A stretch of DNA of 64,000 bases from Verrucomicrobia bacterium Tous-C9LFEB (lineage in GTDB: Bacteria; Verrucomicrobiota; Verrucomicrobiia; Methylacidiphilales; UBA1321). The translations under genes were made by a program, and so were the position numbers. The stretch lies in NCBI GenBank assembly GCA_002304345.1, contig NEUU01000012.1, forward strand, positions 1 through 64,000. The letters run 5' to 3'. The notes below the pieces were generated by a model. The model was given only the letters and a program-made list of their open reading frames with translations, was not told the origin of the DNA and searched no databases. Shown piece after piece: positions 1-8,054 of this stretch (the stretch's first letter is position 1; each line of letters opens with the position of its first letter).

Positions 1-99
1 AACGTCGTCAAGGTCATCCTCGGCCTGCGTCCGACCCCCGAGGCCGAACGCGAAGGTCTCGATACCACGGACCACGGCGAAGAAGGTTACGTCCACTAA
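1..99 (+). CDS. amtB: Ammonium transporter, C-terminal end (partial)
   Basis: The first 33 codons of the window, read in frame 1, give the tail of a protein ending in EREGLDTTDHGEEGYVH and a TAA stop. This matches the cytoplasmic C-terminal tail of Amt/MEP ammonium channels, which have a GLD..xHGExxY motif that contacts the PII protein GlnK. The body of the gene lies upstream of the window. glnK follows 62 bp downstream on the same strand, the usual amtB-glnK pairing. A second, full-length amtB is present at 34255-35829. Confidence 0.8.
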   Translation, partial: NVVKVILGLRPTPEAEREGLDTTDHGEEGYVH

Positions 100-118
100 A
101 AATGGCAGAATATGCGGT

Positions 119-140
119 GATCCCCTGGCAACAGGGGATC
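119..140 (+). promoter_or_regulatory. Hairpin between amtB and glnK
   Basis: A perfect 9-bp inverted repeat (GATCCCCTG / CAGGGGATC) with a GCAA loop lies 22 bp before the glnK start codon. There is no T-tract, so it is not a classical intrinsic terminator. It could partly uncouple glnK from amtB, stabilise an mRNA end, or affect glnK translation, since no clear Shine-Dalgarno sequence is visible before the glnK ATG. Its function is inferred only. Confidence 0.4.
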
Positions 141-149
141 GCTGCCTGA

Positions 150-500
<351 letters not shown>

Positions 501-519
501 CGGTTCCATAAAACAAAAA

Positions 520-552
520 AACGGTTTGGCAGTAATGCCAAACCGTTTTTTT
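520..552. terminator. Bidirectional intrinsic terminator, glnK / modA
   Basis: A perfect 12-bp stem (AACGGTTTGGCA / TGCCAAACCGTT) has a GTAA loop. It is followed by seven T on the plus strand and preceded by an A-run on the left, which becomes a T-run on the minus strand. It lies between the stops of convergent glnK (500) and modA (593), so it should end both transcripts, including the whole nif operon. Confidence 0.9.
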
Positions 553-592
553 GTGGTGAGAGGTGCCGCCGGGCATCCGTTCACGTGGCGCG

Positions 593-1411
593 TTATTGAT
601 TGCTCAGAAACCCGAACTTCGAGAGGACCTGCTGACCCTCGGCTGAAAGGACATAAGCCACGAACGCCTGGGCCAATTCCTTGTTCGGCGCTTTCACCAG
701 CGGCGCGATCGGATACTGCGCGATTTCACTCAGGCCCGCCGGCAAGCTGATCGTGAAGAGTTTGCCCGTTTCGACGCTTTGCGCATCCGTGGCATAGACC
801 ACGCCCGCGTCCGCTTCGCCCAGTGTCACCTTCGTCAGTACTGCACGGACATTCGTCTCATACGACACCACATTTTTCAGTACGGCGTCCTTGTAGCTGG
901 CACCGAAGGCGGGATCTTTTGAGGCGGCGTCGAGATACTTGACCGTGTACTTGCCGACCGGAACCGACTTGTCGGCAAGGACCAGCTTCAGTTTGGCCGC
1001 GGCGAGATCCTTGGGTGATTTCACCGGAATCTCACTCTGCGCGTTGACGGCAATCACGAGCTTGTTGCGCGCAAAAATTTTCGACTGCGTTTCCTCCACA
1101 TATTTCTTGGCCGCGAGCGCCTTGATCTCGTCCAGATTCGCGCTGGCGAAAACATCGGGCGTGGCCCCCTGCTCCACCTGCGCACGCAATTGCTGCGAGC
1201 CTGCGAAGTTGTAGGTCACCGTCACGCCGGGGTGTGCAGTTTCAAAGGATTTCTTCAGTACCTTGAACGCATCCCCCAGCGACGCGGCGGCAAAGACCGT
1301 GACTTCCTTCTTCGCCGGTTCGGCGTGAAGTGGGGTGAGGACAGAACCGGACACCAATGCCAGACCGATGAGCAGAGCTGACAGCGAACGGAGAAACTGT
1401 TTTCGCTTCAT
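593..1411 (-). CDS. modA: Molybdate ABC transporter substrate-binding protein
   Basis: This 272-residue protein has a signal peptide (hydrophobic stretch at about residues 9-28, ending near LHA) and a mature part starting KKEVTVFAAASLGDAF, which is the ModA family signature. Further family features are VTYNFAGSQQLRAQVEQGATPDVF and the C-terminal PLVKAPNKELAQAF. It would capture molybdate in the periplasm for FeMo-cofactor. It is the last gene of the nif operon, behind mop. The permease and ATPase genes modB and modC are not in the window, so the rest of the transporter must be encoded elsewhere. Confidence 0.92.
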   Translation of the reverse strand: MKRKQFLRSLSALLIGLALVSGSVLTPLHAEPAKKEVTVFAAASLGDAFKVLKKSFETAHPGVTVTYNFAGSQQLRAQVEQGATPDVFASANLDEIKALAAKKYVEETQSKIFARNKLVIAVNAQSEIPVKSPKDLAAAKLKLVLADKSVPVGKYTVKYLDAASKDPAFGASYKDAVLKNVVSYETNVRAVLTKVTLGEADAGVVYATDAQSVETGKLFTISLPAGLSEIAQYPIAPLVKAPNKELAQAFVAYVLSAEGQQVLSKFGFLSNQ

Positions 1412-1455
1412 AAGAAGTGGGCTGTGTGGTGACAGGTATTTATCGGAAATCGTAA

Positions 1456-1665
1456 CTAATCGACGCCGATGATGACGTTCGAGGACTTGACGATCGCGTA
1501 GGCTTCTTTGCCTTTTTTCAGCTTCAAGGTCTTGGCCGAAGGGCTGGTGATAACCGAGCTCAGGACGACGCCCTTGGCGACTTCGATTTCGACGATGGTG
1601 CTGATCGGACCAGCTTTGATGCTGACGACTTTTCCTTTGAGAACATTGCGTGCGCTTAATTTCAT
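1456..1665 (-). CDS. mop: Molbindin (Mop), TOBE-domain molybdate-binding protein
   Basis: This 69-residue protein is a single TOBE/Mop domain: MKLSARNVLKGKVVSIKAGP, then IEVAKGVVLSSVITSPSA and EAYAIVKSSNVIIGVD, with the usual length of a one-domain molbindin. Such proteins form hexamers that bind molybdate in the cytoplasm as a buffer. A good Shine-Dalgarno sequence (AAGGAG) precedes the ATG. It lies between the SdhC-like cytochrome gene and modA, which links it to molybdenum supply for nitrogenase. Confidence 0.92.
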   Translation of the reverse strand: MKLSARNVLKGKVVSIKAGPISTIVEIEVAKGVVLSSVITSPSAKTLKLKKGKEAYAIVKSSNVIIGVD

Positions 1666-1722
1666 GGAGACTCCTTGGTAAAGATTGATGACTAGTGAAT
1701 TATCGGCTGCATTCGCTACGAA

Positions 1723-2730
1723 TCAAGAATGAGACGTGATTAAGTCCCACGTTTTTGGTCGGTGATTGGCAAGCGGCATGCCCTCTTTATGGGTGCCTCC
1801 AATGGTGAACGCGGCCCATGCGCCCACGCCGAGGAGCGTGATGAGAATTCCCCCCAGGATACAAAATTTCCAAAGCCGCGCTGCGGCGGGTGAGTCGTCC
1901 GGCGTCACATCCCACACCATCGCGCTCGTGGCGACGCCGTTGGCGAGGTGGTAGACCGCCGCGAGAACGGAGACGAAATAAAAGCTCATCACGAGGACAT
2001 TGCCCGGATGCCACGGTTGCTGTTCATTCCAGAAGGTGTGCACGCTGCGGACCGTCGAGGTGTATGCTTGCACGGGATCGAATAGCCCACCCGGCGCATA
2101 GCGCTCCAGCGCGGACCAGTGGGTGAGTTGATAGACCGCATGGAATCCGTAGCGATGCAGCGTCGCCACGTGAAAGAGAATGAACGCCAGCAGGATGATC
2201 GCCGAAACGCGTTGCCAGAAAAAACGCGTTGCGCTCCCGTAATGATGTTTCTCTCGCGGCAGCGTGATCCCTTCGCGAAAGAGAAAACGTAATCCGTAAC
2301 CAACGTGCACGACGAGCGGTAGGAGGATGAAGACCACTTCTGCGATCAACAGGGCCGCGCTGTTGCGATGAATGAACGAGAGAATGGCCTGATAACGATC
2401 CGGCCAGAAACCGAGGAAGCTGATGCCGAGATGGACGAGCAGGTAGATGCCGAGGACGAGTCCCGCGAGCGAATGGTAACGGCGTGGGCAACCGCCGCAA
2501 CTGCAGGCATGTTCGACATCGGCGTGGGGATCATGACCGTGGCCACCACATCCGCAGCCGCCACCCTCTTTGCCATGGCCTCCGCAACATTCGGTTTCTT
2601 CCTCCGGAAGGACGGTGAGCGGAATGCCGCCCGCCCGTCCCGAAGCTTGCGGATGTTGCCGGGTCGCGGCGTGGTGGTGACCACCACCGCCACACTGACA
2701 GGAGTGGGAGTGAGAATCGTGGGAGCACAT
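1723..2730 (-). CDS. SdhC-like cytochrome b with Cys/His-rich N-terminal domain
   Basis: The protein has 335 residues. Residues 86-310 resemble the cytochrome b558 family of succinate dehydrogenase/fumarate reductase: about five membrane helices, RRYHSLAGLVLGIYLLVHLG at the first helix, a VHVGYGL helix, FWQRVSAIILLAFILFHV, and AVYHLANGVATSAMVWDVTP. Histidines 86, 100, 142, 187 and 261 are candidate haem ligands. Residues 1-81 hold about 10 Cys and 12 His in a Gly-rich setting (CQCGGGGHHH, ECCGGHG, GCGCGGHGHDPH, ACSCGGC), which looks like a soft-metal-binding segment and is unusual for SdhC. No sdhA or sdhB is nearby; the neighbours are mop and nif genes. It may pass electrons between quinone and a nif partner, or bind metals, but the function is open. 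No clear ribosome-binding site is seen before the chosen ATG. Confidence 0.72.
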   Translation of the reverse strand: MCSHDSHSHSCQCGGGGHHHAATRQHPQASGRAGGIPLTVLPEEETECCGGHGKEGGGCGCGGHGHDPHADVEHACSCGGCPRRYHSLAGLVLGIYLLVHLGISFLGFWPDRYQAILSFIHRNSAALLIAEVVFILLPLVVHVGYGLRFLFREGITLPREKHHYGSATRFFWQRVSAIILLAFILFHVATLHRYGFHAVYQLTHWSALERYAPGGLFDPVQAYTSTVRSVHTFWNEQQPWHPGNVLVMSFYFVSVLAAVYHLANGVATSAMVWDVTPDDSPAAARLWKFCILGGILITLLGVGAWAAFTIGGTHKEGMPLANHRPKTWDLITSHS

Positions 2731-2796
2731 GGAAGCGGAGGGCGCAGGTCAAACCAGGCGGCGTGGAGTATGAAAGTAAATCATGGGAGGAGGTGG

Positions 2797-3291
2797 TTAT
2801 TTCGGAGCGATCACGCCGGCGTTGAGGATTTGTTCGATTTCCATCCAGCGCCACGTCCCGGAGCGGGTGCCGCCGGAGAGTTTCAGATTTTCGTAGATGT
2901 CGGGCTTGCCGACCGAGGAGTCCGTGGTGAACTTCGTCCGGAAGGTGGCCAGATCGCCGACCTTCGCGTTGTTCAGCAAAATCTTGAAATGGGCGATGAT
3001 CTCGGTGGTGTCGTCGGTGCTGCGACCGTGCAGGCTCACCAGCCGGTACAGGGTGATGTGACCGGGTTGATCCGAGCCCGCTTCGAACAGAATCGCGGTG
3101 CTGTGAATATCCACCCCCGGCTTGGCGAGCGCGGTCAGCTCAATCTCGCTCAGGTTCCAGACGTCTTGTTTGACGGCTTTCACATAGCCCGCCAGCGGAC
3201 TGGCGAATCCGGACAGGATAAGGGACTCCGGATTGTAATAAGTTTCACTCAAGTTTTCACCGACTTCGAACCGATACATCTTAAAACCCAT
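2797..3291 (-). CDS. Unknown protein in the nif operon (164 aa)
   Basis: The start is placed at the ATG giving MGFKMYRFEVGENLSETY, because AAGGA lies 9 nt upstream; an in-frame upstream start at 3327 would add 12 residues. The protein looks soluble, with no signal peptide or membrane helix. It has a balanced composition and a W-rich end (RSGTWRWMEIEQILNAG). I do not recognise the family. It sits between nifV and the SdhC-like gene on the operon strand, so a role linked to nitrogen fixation is plausible but not shown. Confidence 0.6.
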   Translation of the reverse strand: MGFKMYRFEVGENLSETYYNPESLILSGFASPLAGYVKAVKQDVWNLSEIELTALAKPGVDIHSTAILFEAGSDQPGHITLYRLVSLHGRSTDDTTEIIAHFKILLNNAKVGDLATFRTKFTTDSSVGKPDIYENLKLSGGTRSGTWRWMEIEQILNAGVIAPK

Positions 3292-3348
3292 AACGTTCAT
3301 TCCTTCGGATTGACAATTTACCAACAAAAAAAGAAGCTAACACCGCAC

Positions 3349-3573
3349 ATGAAAATGCTCGCACGCCTGAAATATCTCAATGATGAGGGCTTTGAGATCG
3401 CCTCCCTGTCCGGATACGACGACGAGGAAAGCGATTGCAATGCGAAGATTCTTTTCCTCAAGCCGAACATGACGGGTGGTTTCCGGGTCTGCTCGGAACT
3501 CTTCAAGGTCGACTCCGAGGAGATGGAAAAGTGCTGCAATCTGTTTTTCACAATTCTCTCCGAGCGTAATTAA
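3349..3573 (+). CDS. Small unknown protein encoded against the nif operon (74 aa)
   Basis: This plus-strand frame of 75 codons ([20 protein letters not shown] ... FFTILSERN) fills the 257-bp space between nifV and the 164-residue gene. Its codons end mainly in G or C, and the amino-acid mix is that of a small soluble protein, with four Cys. It overlaps the nifV 3' end by 26 bp, tail to tail. No good ribosome-binding site is visible (a weak AGAAG lies about 13 nt upstream). The frame on the opposite strand looks less protein-like. If real, it needs its own promoter inside the nif operon. Confidence 0.5.
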   Translation: MKMLARLKYLNDEGFEIASLSGYDDEESDCNAKILFLKPNMTGGFRVCSELFKVDSEEMEKCCNLFFTILSERN

Positions 3574-4702
3574 ACTCCGCTTGGAGTTCGGTCGTTTCCG
3601 CGACGAGCTGGCGGAGTTCCTCCGCCGTGAGCGCCCGCTTATGCAGGCGCGCCTGTTCCCGTGCGAGTTCGAGCAATTGGGTGGCCGTCGCCTGATCCAC
3701 CTTGATGCCGATGCGTTCCAGCATGTGCCGCAGCACGGCTTTGCCCGAATGATGTCCGAGCACAAATTCCGAGCCGCCACGCCCCACTTCGTCCGCATTG
3801 AACGGTTCGTAGGTCTCATGATTGCGCAGCAGCCCTGCGCAGTGGATGCCCGACTCGTGCAGGAACGCCGCGGAACCGGTCACCGGTTTGGAGGGATGCA
3901 AGTCGCGGCCCGAGGCGGTGGCGACGAAGTGCGAGAGCTGCCAGATGTGGCGCGTCTTGATGCCGCAATCGATGCCGCAGGATACGCGCAACGCCATGAC
4001 GACTTCCTCGAGCGGCGCGTTGCCAGTGCGCTCGCCGATGCCGTTGACCGTTACGCTGGTGGCCACGGCTCCAGCTTGAAACGCCGCGATGGTGTTGCCC
4101 ACCGCCATGCCGAGATCGTTGTGGCCGTGAAATTCGAGTTCGATGCCATTCGTGGCGGCGCGTACGGTTTCGATCAACTTGGCTGTGCTGAGAGGATTGA
4201 GAATGCCGACCGTGTCCGCAATGCGGAAACGCTTCGCTCCGGCAAAGGCGGCGGCGGCGGCGAGATCGCCCACGAATTCCGGCTCCGCGCGGGAAGCGTC
4301 CTGCGCGCCGACGGTGACATACGAAAACTTACCGAGCGCTTCCTGCACCAGCTCGTGCAGAATGGTCAGTGCCCATTGGCGCGATTTGCCCCACGCTTCG
4401 AGATGGATCGACGATGCGGGCACGGAAATATGGACGCCGTCCGCGCGACAGCATGCCGCGAGATCCAGATCCGCATGCGCGGCGCGGCACCACGTGAGAA
4501 TCTTGCAGCCGGTGTTCAGATCGCATACCGCGTTGATGTCGTCGATCTGCCGACCGCCCATGGCCGGGATGCCGACCTCGAGCTCGGGAATCCCGAGTTC
4601 AGCGAGGCCACGGGCGATGCGGATTTTTTCCTCACGCGAAAACACCACGCCCGGCGTCTGCTCGCCGTCGCGTAACGTGGTGTCGATGAGGTGAGGAGTC
4701 AT
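3548..4702 (-). CDS. nifV: Homocitrate synthase
   Basis: This 384-residue protein condenses acetyl-CoA with 2-oxoglutarate to make R-homocitrate, the organic ligand of FeMo-cofactor. The sequence opens with [18 protein letters not shown], the metal- and substrate-binding signature of the isopropylmalate/homocitrate synthase family, and has [15 protein letters not shown] and [19 protein letters not shown] further on. The short C-terminus (about residues 290-384) lacks a leucine regulatory domain, as expected for NifV rather than LeuA. It starts 6 bp after the stop of the ferredoxin gene. Confidence 0.92.
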   Translation of the reverse strand: MTPHLIDTTLRDGEQTPGVVFSREEKIRIARGLAELGIPELEVGIPAMGGRQIDDINAVCDLNTGCKILTWCRAAHADLDLAACCRADGVHISVPASSIHLEAWGKSRQWALTILHELVQEALGKFSYVTVGAQDASRAEPEFVGDLAAAAAFAGAKRFRIADTVGILNPLSTAKLIETVRAATNGIELEFHGHNDLGMAVGNTIAAFQAGAVATSVTVNGIGERTGNAPLEEVVMALRVSCGIDCGIKTRHIWQLSHFVATASGRDLHPSKPVTGSAAFLHESGIHCAGLLRNHETYEPFNADEVGRGGSEFVLGHHSGKAVLRHMLERIGIKVDQATATQLLELAREQARLHKRALTAEELRQLVAETTELQAEFNYARREL

Positions 4703-4708
4703 AACAAA

Positions 4709-5017
4709 CTAGGCGACGAGGAGATGTTCCTCGGCCACGCTGTCGTTTTCGATTGCGTCGAGGATCGCGTCCGCGGCGGATTCGTTCACGCTCTTGTACC
4801 AGTGACCTTGCGGATAGACCACGACGACGGGACCGTGATCGCAGAGTTTCATACAGCCGGTGCTCGAGACCATCACGTCATCGAGACCGCGATCGGCGGC
4901 TTCTTCCGTGAGGTACTGGAGCAATTGCGCGGATTCCTTCTTATGGCAGACGCCCTGCGCGCCAGCGGCGCGGAAGCTGCCACAAACGAAGATGTGAGTT
5001 TTCGGTTTGGTGATCAT
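4709..5017 (-). CDS. Thioredoxin-like [2Fe-2S] ferredoxin
   Basis: A 102-residue protein with the four-cysteine pattern of thioredoxin-fold 2Fe-2S ferredoxins: C12 (IFVCGSFR), C24, C55 and C59 (STGCMKLCDHGPVVVVYPQG). Related small ferredoxins are encoded in nif clusters of Azotobacter and other diazotrophs. A role as electron donor, or in assembling nitrogenase metal centres, is inferred from the family and the position between nifB and nifV. Confidence 0.85.
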   Translation of the reverse strand: MITKPKTHIFVCGSFRAAGAQGVCHKKESAQLLQYLTEEAADRGLDDVMVSSTGCMKLCDHGPVVVVYPQGHWYKSVNESAADAILDAIENDSVAEEHLLVA

Positions 5018-5068
5018 CTGTTTTGATTGGGTTGATAGTTAGGTTGAGGATTAAAACTTTTCATAAGA

Positions 5069-6391
5069 TCAGGCGCAACCGGTGCCTGTGCCGCGACAGG
5101 CGGGACCGCCGCAACCGGTGAGGCGTTTCTTTAAAGTGGCGGGAAGTGGCTGACCCGCGAAGAGCGGGCGCAGACCTTCGTCGATGAGCCCTTCCATCTC
5201 GGTCACGAGCACGCCGAGTTCTTCCATCACCGCGCGCGGGCCGGTTCCGGCCGCGCTCACCAGCACCATGCGGCAATCGTTCAGCGTCTCCGCGAGTTCC
5301 TTCCAGCGTTCGACGCCACGACCGGGCTCGGGCGCGAGCCGGACTTCCTTGAATTTATAACCCACGCTGGATTCCGTAGCGGGTTCGTAGACGAGGAAGC
5401 GGGTGGCTTCACCGAGATGTTGATTGACCAGCATGCCTTCGAGCGAGGCGACCGCGATGCAGGGGCGGGTTTCACCACTGGGCGCGCGTTGAGAATAGTC
5501 GTTCAGCTTCGCCGCGACTTCTTCGGTGGGCTGCTCGTTGATCAGACCGACCGCATCGGCCCGACACCGGGCGCAGTGGACCATCTGCGGCAGCGAGAGG
5601 CCGGATTGCAAGCGCACGCGGGCGGTCATCGTCGCACTGGGCGCTTCCATGTCTTCAAACACCGCGCCCTTCACCGGGATCAGCGGCATGCAGTTCATGA
5701 TGTCGACGCCCATCTCGCCCATTTTTTTCGCGAGGATCGGGATGTGCTCGTCGTTGATGCCGGGCATGATGATCGTGTTCGTCTTCACCACGATGTTCTT
5801 TTCTTTCAACTTGGCGATGGCTTCGAGCTGGCGCTCCAGCAGCAGCGCCGCACCCGCGAGTCCCCGCAGCGGCGTCTTGTTGTCGCGCACCCAGGCGTAG
5901 ACCTTGGCCGTAATGGCGGGATCGATCGCGTTGATCGTGATCGTCACATGGCTGGTCTTCAACTCGGCGAGTTCATCGATGTACGGCGCAATGCCGAGGC
6001 CGTTGCTCGCGAGGCAAAGTATGAGGTTTGGGAATTTCGCGCGGGCGAGACGAAGCGTTTCCATCGTCTCGTCGCAATTCGCAAACGGATCGCCCGGACC
6101 GGCAATGCCGAGCACGGTGATCTCGGGACGCTTTTCGAGCATTTCGCTCAGGTAATCGACGGCCTGCCACGGTTTCAGGATCGAACTCGTCACGCCGGGG
6201 CGACTTTCATTCATGCAATCGAATTTGCGGTTGCAGAAGTTGCACTGGATATTGCAGCGCGGCGCGACGGGCAGATGGATGCGGCCGAATTTGTGATGCG
6301 CGTCGCGGTTGAAGCACGGGTGCTTCGAAAAATCGAGCGCCACATCCCCGGGAGTGGGGGCAGTTTCGCAAAGGGCGGTTTCGGTGCTCAT
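5069..6391 (-). CDS. nifB: FeMo-cofactor biosynthesis protein NifB
   Basis: NifB is the radical-SAM enzyme that fuses two 4Fe-4S clusters and inserts the carbide to form NifB-co. The 440-residue protein carries the SAM-cluster motif C46-x3-C50-x2-C53 (APRCNIQCNFCNRKFDC), the conserved QMVHCARCRADAVGL segment, and a C-terminal NifX-like domain (about residues 305-425, starting PCIAVASLEGMLVNQHLGEA). It therefore has the longer two-domain architecture. The tail is Cys/Gly-rich (TGCGGPACRGTGTGCA). A clear GGAG ribosome-binding site precedes the start. Confidence 0.96.
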   Translation of the reverse strand: MSTETALCETAPTPGDVALDFSKHPCFNRDAHHKFGRIHLPVAPRCNIQCNFCNRKFDCMNESRPGVTSSILKPWQAVDYLSEMLEKRPEITVLGIAGPGDPFANCDETMETLRLARAKFPNLILCLASNGLGIAPYIDELAELKTSHVTITINAIDPAITAKVYAWVRDNKTPLRGLAGAALLLERQLEAIAKLKEKNIVVKTNTIIMPGINDEHIPILAKKMGEMGVDIMNCMPLIPVKGAVFEDMEAPSATMTARVRLQSGLSLPQMVHCARCRADAVGLINEQPTEEVAAKLNDYSQRAPSGETRPCIAVASLEGMLVNQHLGEATRFLVYEPATESSVGYKFKEVRLAPEPGRGVERWKELAETLNDCRMVLVSAAGTGPRAVMEELGVLVTEMEGLIDEGLRPLFAGQPLPATLKKRLTGCGGPACRGTGTGCA

Positions 6392-6422
6392 ACGGAGACT
6401 CCTTTCGGCTGTGGGGGAAGTA

Positions 6423-6554
6423 CTAAGTACGAGGTACTGGGTACTAAGTTTACTAACGAAAAATCAGTGACGATTGAACAGGCCAGCGGAGCGATGTTCG
6501 AGTGGGCTCCAAGCAATACCTGGACATACTTCGAACCGAGAACTTCGTACTTAG
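6423..6554. repeat. Inverted repeat with degenerate AAGTAC-type units, nifN-nifB gap
   Basis: The 175-bp gap between nifN and nifB contains CTAAGTACGA (6423-6432) and its inverse TCGTACTTAG (6545-6554). Around them are short degenerate repeats such as GTACTAAGTACGAGGTAC and TTCGAACCGAGAACTTCG. A similar AAGTTTTC / GAAAACTTCGAA tract occurs at 41029-41164. No coding frame in the gap looks real. The element interrupts an otherwise tightly packed operon and may fold as a long imperfect hairpin in the mRNA. Confidence 0.5.
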
Positions 6555-6566
6555 AACTCGCCTTGT

Positions 6567-8054
6567 TCATAAATAGCTGTATCCGATTTCGGACCCCTCC
6601 TGTTTCGCTTCGAGCAGCGCGTTGACGATCTGGTCGTAGAGCATTTGCGCGCCGCGATAGCCGAGGTGCAGGATGCGGTGACCGCCGATGCGGTCGTGGA
6701 TCGGGAAGCCGCAACGGATCAGCGGCACATTGAGATTTTTCGCAATTTTGTAACCCTTGCTGTTGCCGATGAGAAAGTCGGGCTTGAGCTGTTCCGCTTG
6801 CTCGCCGATTTCCGCGAAGTCGACGTCGCTGCGAATTTCCATCTTCGCCATGCTTTTGCGTAGCGCTGCGGGATGCGCCGCTTTGATCGCTTCTTCGAGG
6901 CGACCACTTTCGCCACCGGAAGCGCAGAGGACCGGCTCGACACCGATTTCGCAGAGAAAGGCACAGAGTCCGGCGACGAGATCTTCCTCGCCGTAAACAA
7001 TCGCCCGTTTGCCGAAAACATATTTGTGACCATCCACCAGCGAGTCGACCAGGCGGCCCCGCTCCTGGCGGTACTTCGCCGGAACAGTGCGACCGCTGGC
7101 CGTGCCCAGTGTTTCGAGAAACGCGTCAGTCTCGCCGATGCCGATCGGCAGCCCGAGCGAACGGCACGGCACGCCAAATTTTTCTTCCAGAAATTGACCG
7201 GCGGTTTTTGTTCCCGCGATGGTGTGACCGAACTCAATCGAGAGCTGTGCGGAACCGGTCTCCGCAATCGCCTTCATCGGCGTGCCGCCGCTCGGCAGTT
7301 TTTCGTACTCGGCCCACGTCTCGCCATCGAGTGACTCGGAGTAATCCGGCAGCAGCGTGTAGGGCAGGCCGAAGTCGGCGAGAATTTCTTTCAGGTGCCG
7401 CAGGTCGGCCGTCGAGACCATGCCCGGCAGCAGATTTACGCGACGACCGCGCGTGCCGGAAACCGCGAGCGTCTCCACGAGTGCCCGCACCGCATTATGG
7501 AATCCATCCATATGCGTGCCGCGATAACTGGCCGTCGAAACATGCACCATGTGCGGATGTCCCTCCTCCCAATTCTCGGAATAATATTCGTGGAAGAGCC
7601 GCTTCATGTCTTCGCCGATGGTTTCGGAAAGACACGTCGTCGCGACGGCGATCAACTCGGGCTCGTATTGGCGGCGGAGATTTTTCACCGCTGTTTTGAA
7701 ATTGCTCGAGCCGCCAAAGACCGCTGTGTCCTCCGTGAAATTGGAGGAGGCGATATCGATCGGCTCGCGGAAGTGGCTGATCAAATAGCGGCGAATATAG
7801 GTGGAGCAACCCTGCGATCCATGCAGCAGAGGAATGGCCCCTTCCACTCCCCGAAACGCGAGACACGCGCCGAGCGGCGTACAAAGCTTACAGGCGTTCC
7901 GTGTTGCGGCGGTAATCCCTTCCGTGGACGCAGCAAACGGCGCGGTCTCGACAATTTCTTCCACGGGTTGACGCGCCGAGCAGGTCGAAGGATCGCAATC
8001 GAACGAGTTGCACGAAGCACAAGCGGAAACGGTTTGGGAAGAGAGCGTGCTCAT
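6567..8054 (-). CDS. nifN: FeMo-cofactor scaffold subunit NifN
   Basis: The 495-residue protein is the NifK-like subunit of the NifEN scaffold on which NifB-co matures. It has NACKLCTPLGACLAFRGVEGA, PLLHGSQGCSTYIRRYL (C83) and ATTCLSETIGEDM (C141), which parallel the P-cluster Cys segments of NifK. An extra segment of about 50 residues at the N-terminus carries four Cys at 12, 15, 20 and 25 (CASCNSFDCDPSTC), which I do not know as a general NifN feature. A GAGGAG ribosome-binding site is visible, and the ATG overlaps the nifE stop as ATGA. Confidence 0.93.
   Translation of the reverse strand: MSTLSSQTVSACASCNSFDCDPSTCSARQPVEEIVETAPFAASTEGITAATRNACKLCTPLGACLAFRGVEGAIPLLHGSQGCSTYIRRYLISHFREPIDIASSNFTEDTAVFGGSSNFKTAVKNLRRQYEPELIAVATTCLSETIGEDMKRLFHEYYSENWEEGHPHMVHVSTASYRGTHMDGFHNAVRALVETLAVSGTRGRRVNLLPGMVSTADLRHLKEILADFGLPYTLLPDYSESLDGETWAEYEKLPSGGTPMKAIAETGSAQLSIEFGHTIAGTKTAGQFLEEKFGVPCRSLGLPIGIGETDAFLETLGTASGRTVPAKYRQERGRLVDSLVDGHKYVFGKRAIVYGEEDLVAGLCAFLCEIGVEPVLCASGGESGRLEEAIKAAHPAALRKSMAKMEIRSDVDFAEIGEQAEQLKPDFLIGNSKGYKIAKNLNVPLIRCGFPIHDRIGGHRILHLGYRGAQMLYDQIVNALLEAKQEGSEIGYSYL

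Noticed and set aside
104..118. TGGCAG word before glnK as a sigma-54 promoter
   Set aside because: The -12 position reads GG, not GC, at the required spacing.
2368..3348. Upstream part of the long plus-strand frame that ends at 3573
   Set aside because: Only the part from 3349 lies outside minus-strand genes and looks protein-like; the earlier part is antisense to the cytochrome and the 164-residue gene.
3476..4675. Long plus-strand open frame (399 codons) opposite nifV
   Set aside because: It mirrors a clear nifV on the other strand; the translation is rich in Arg, His and Asp without family features. It is a by-product of high-GC codon use.
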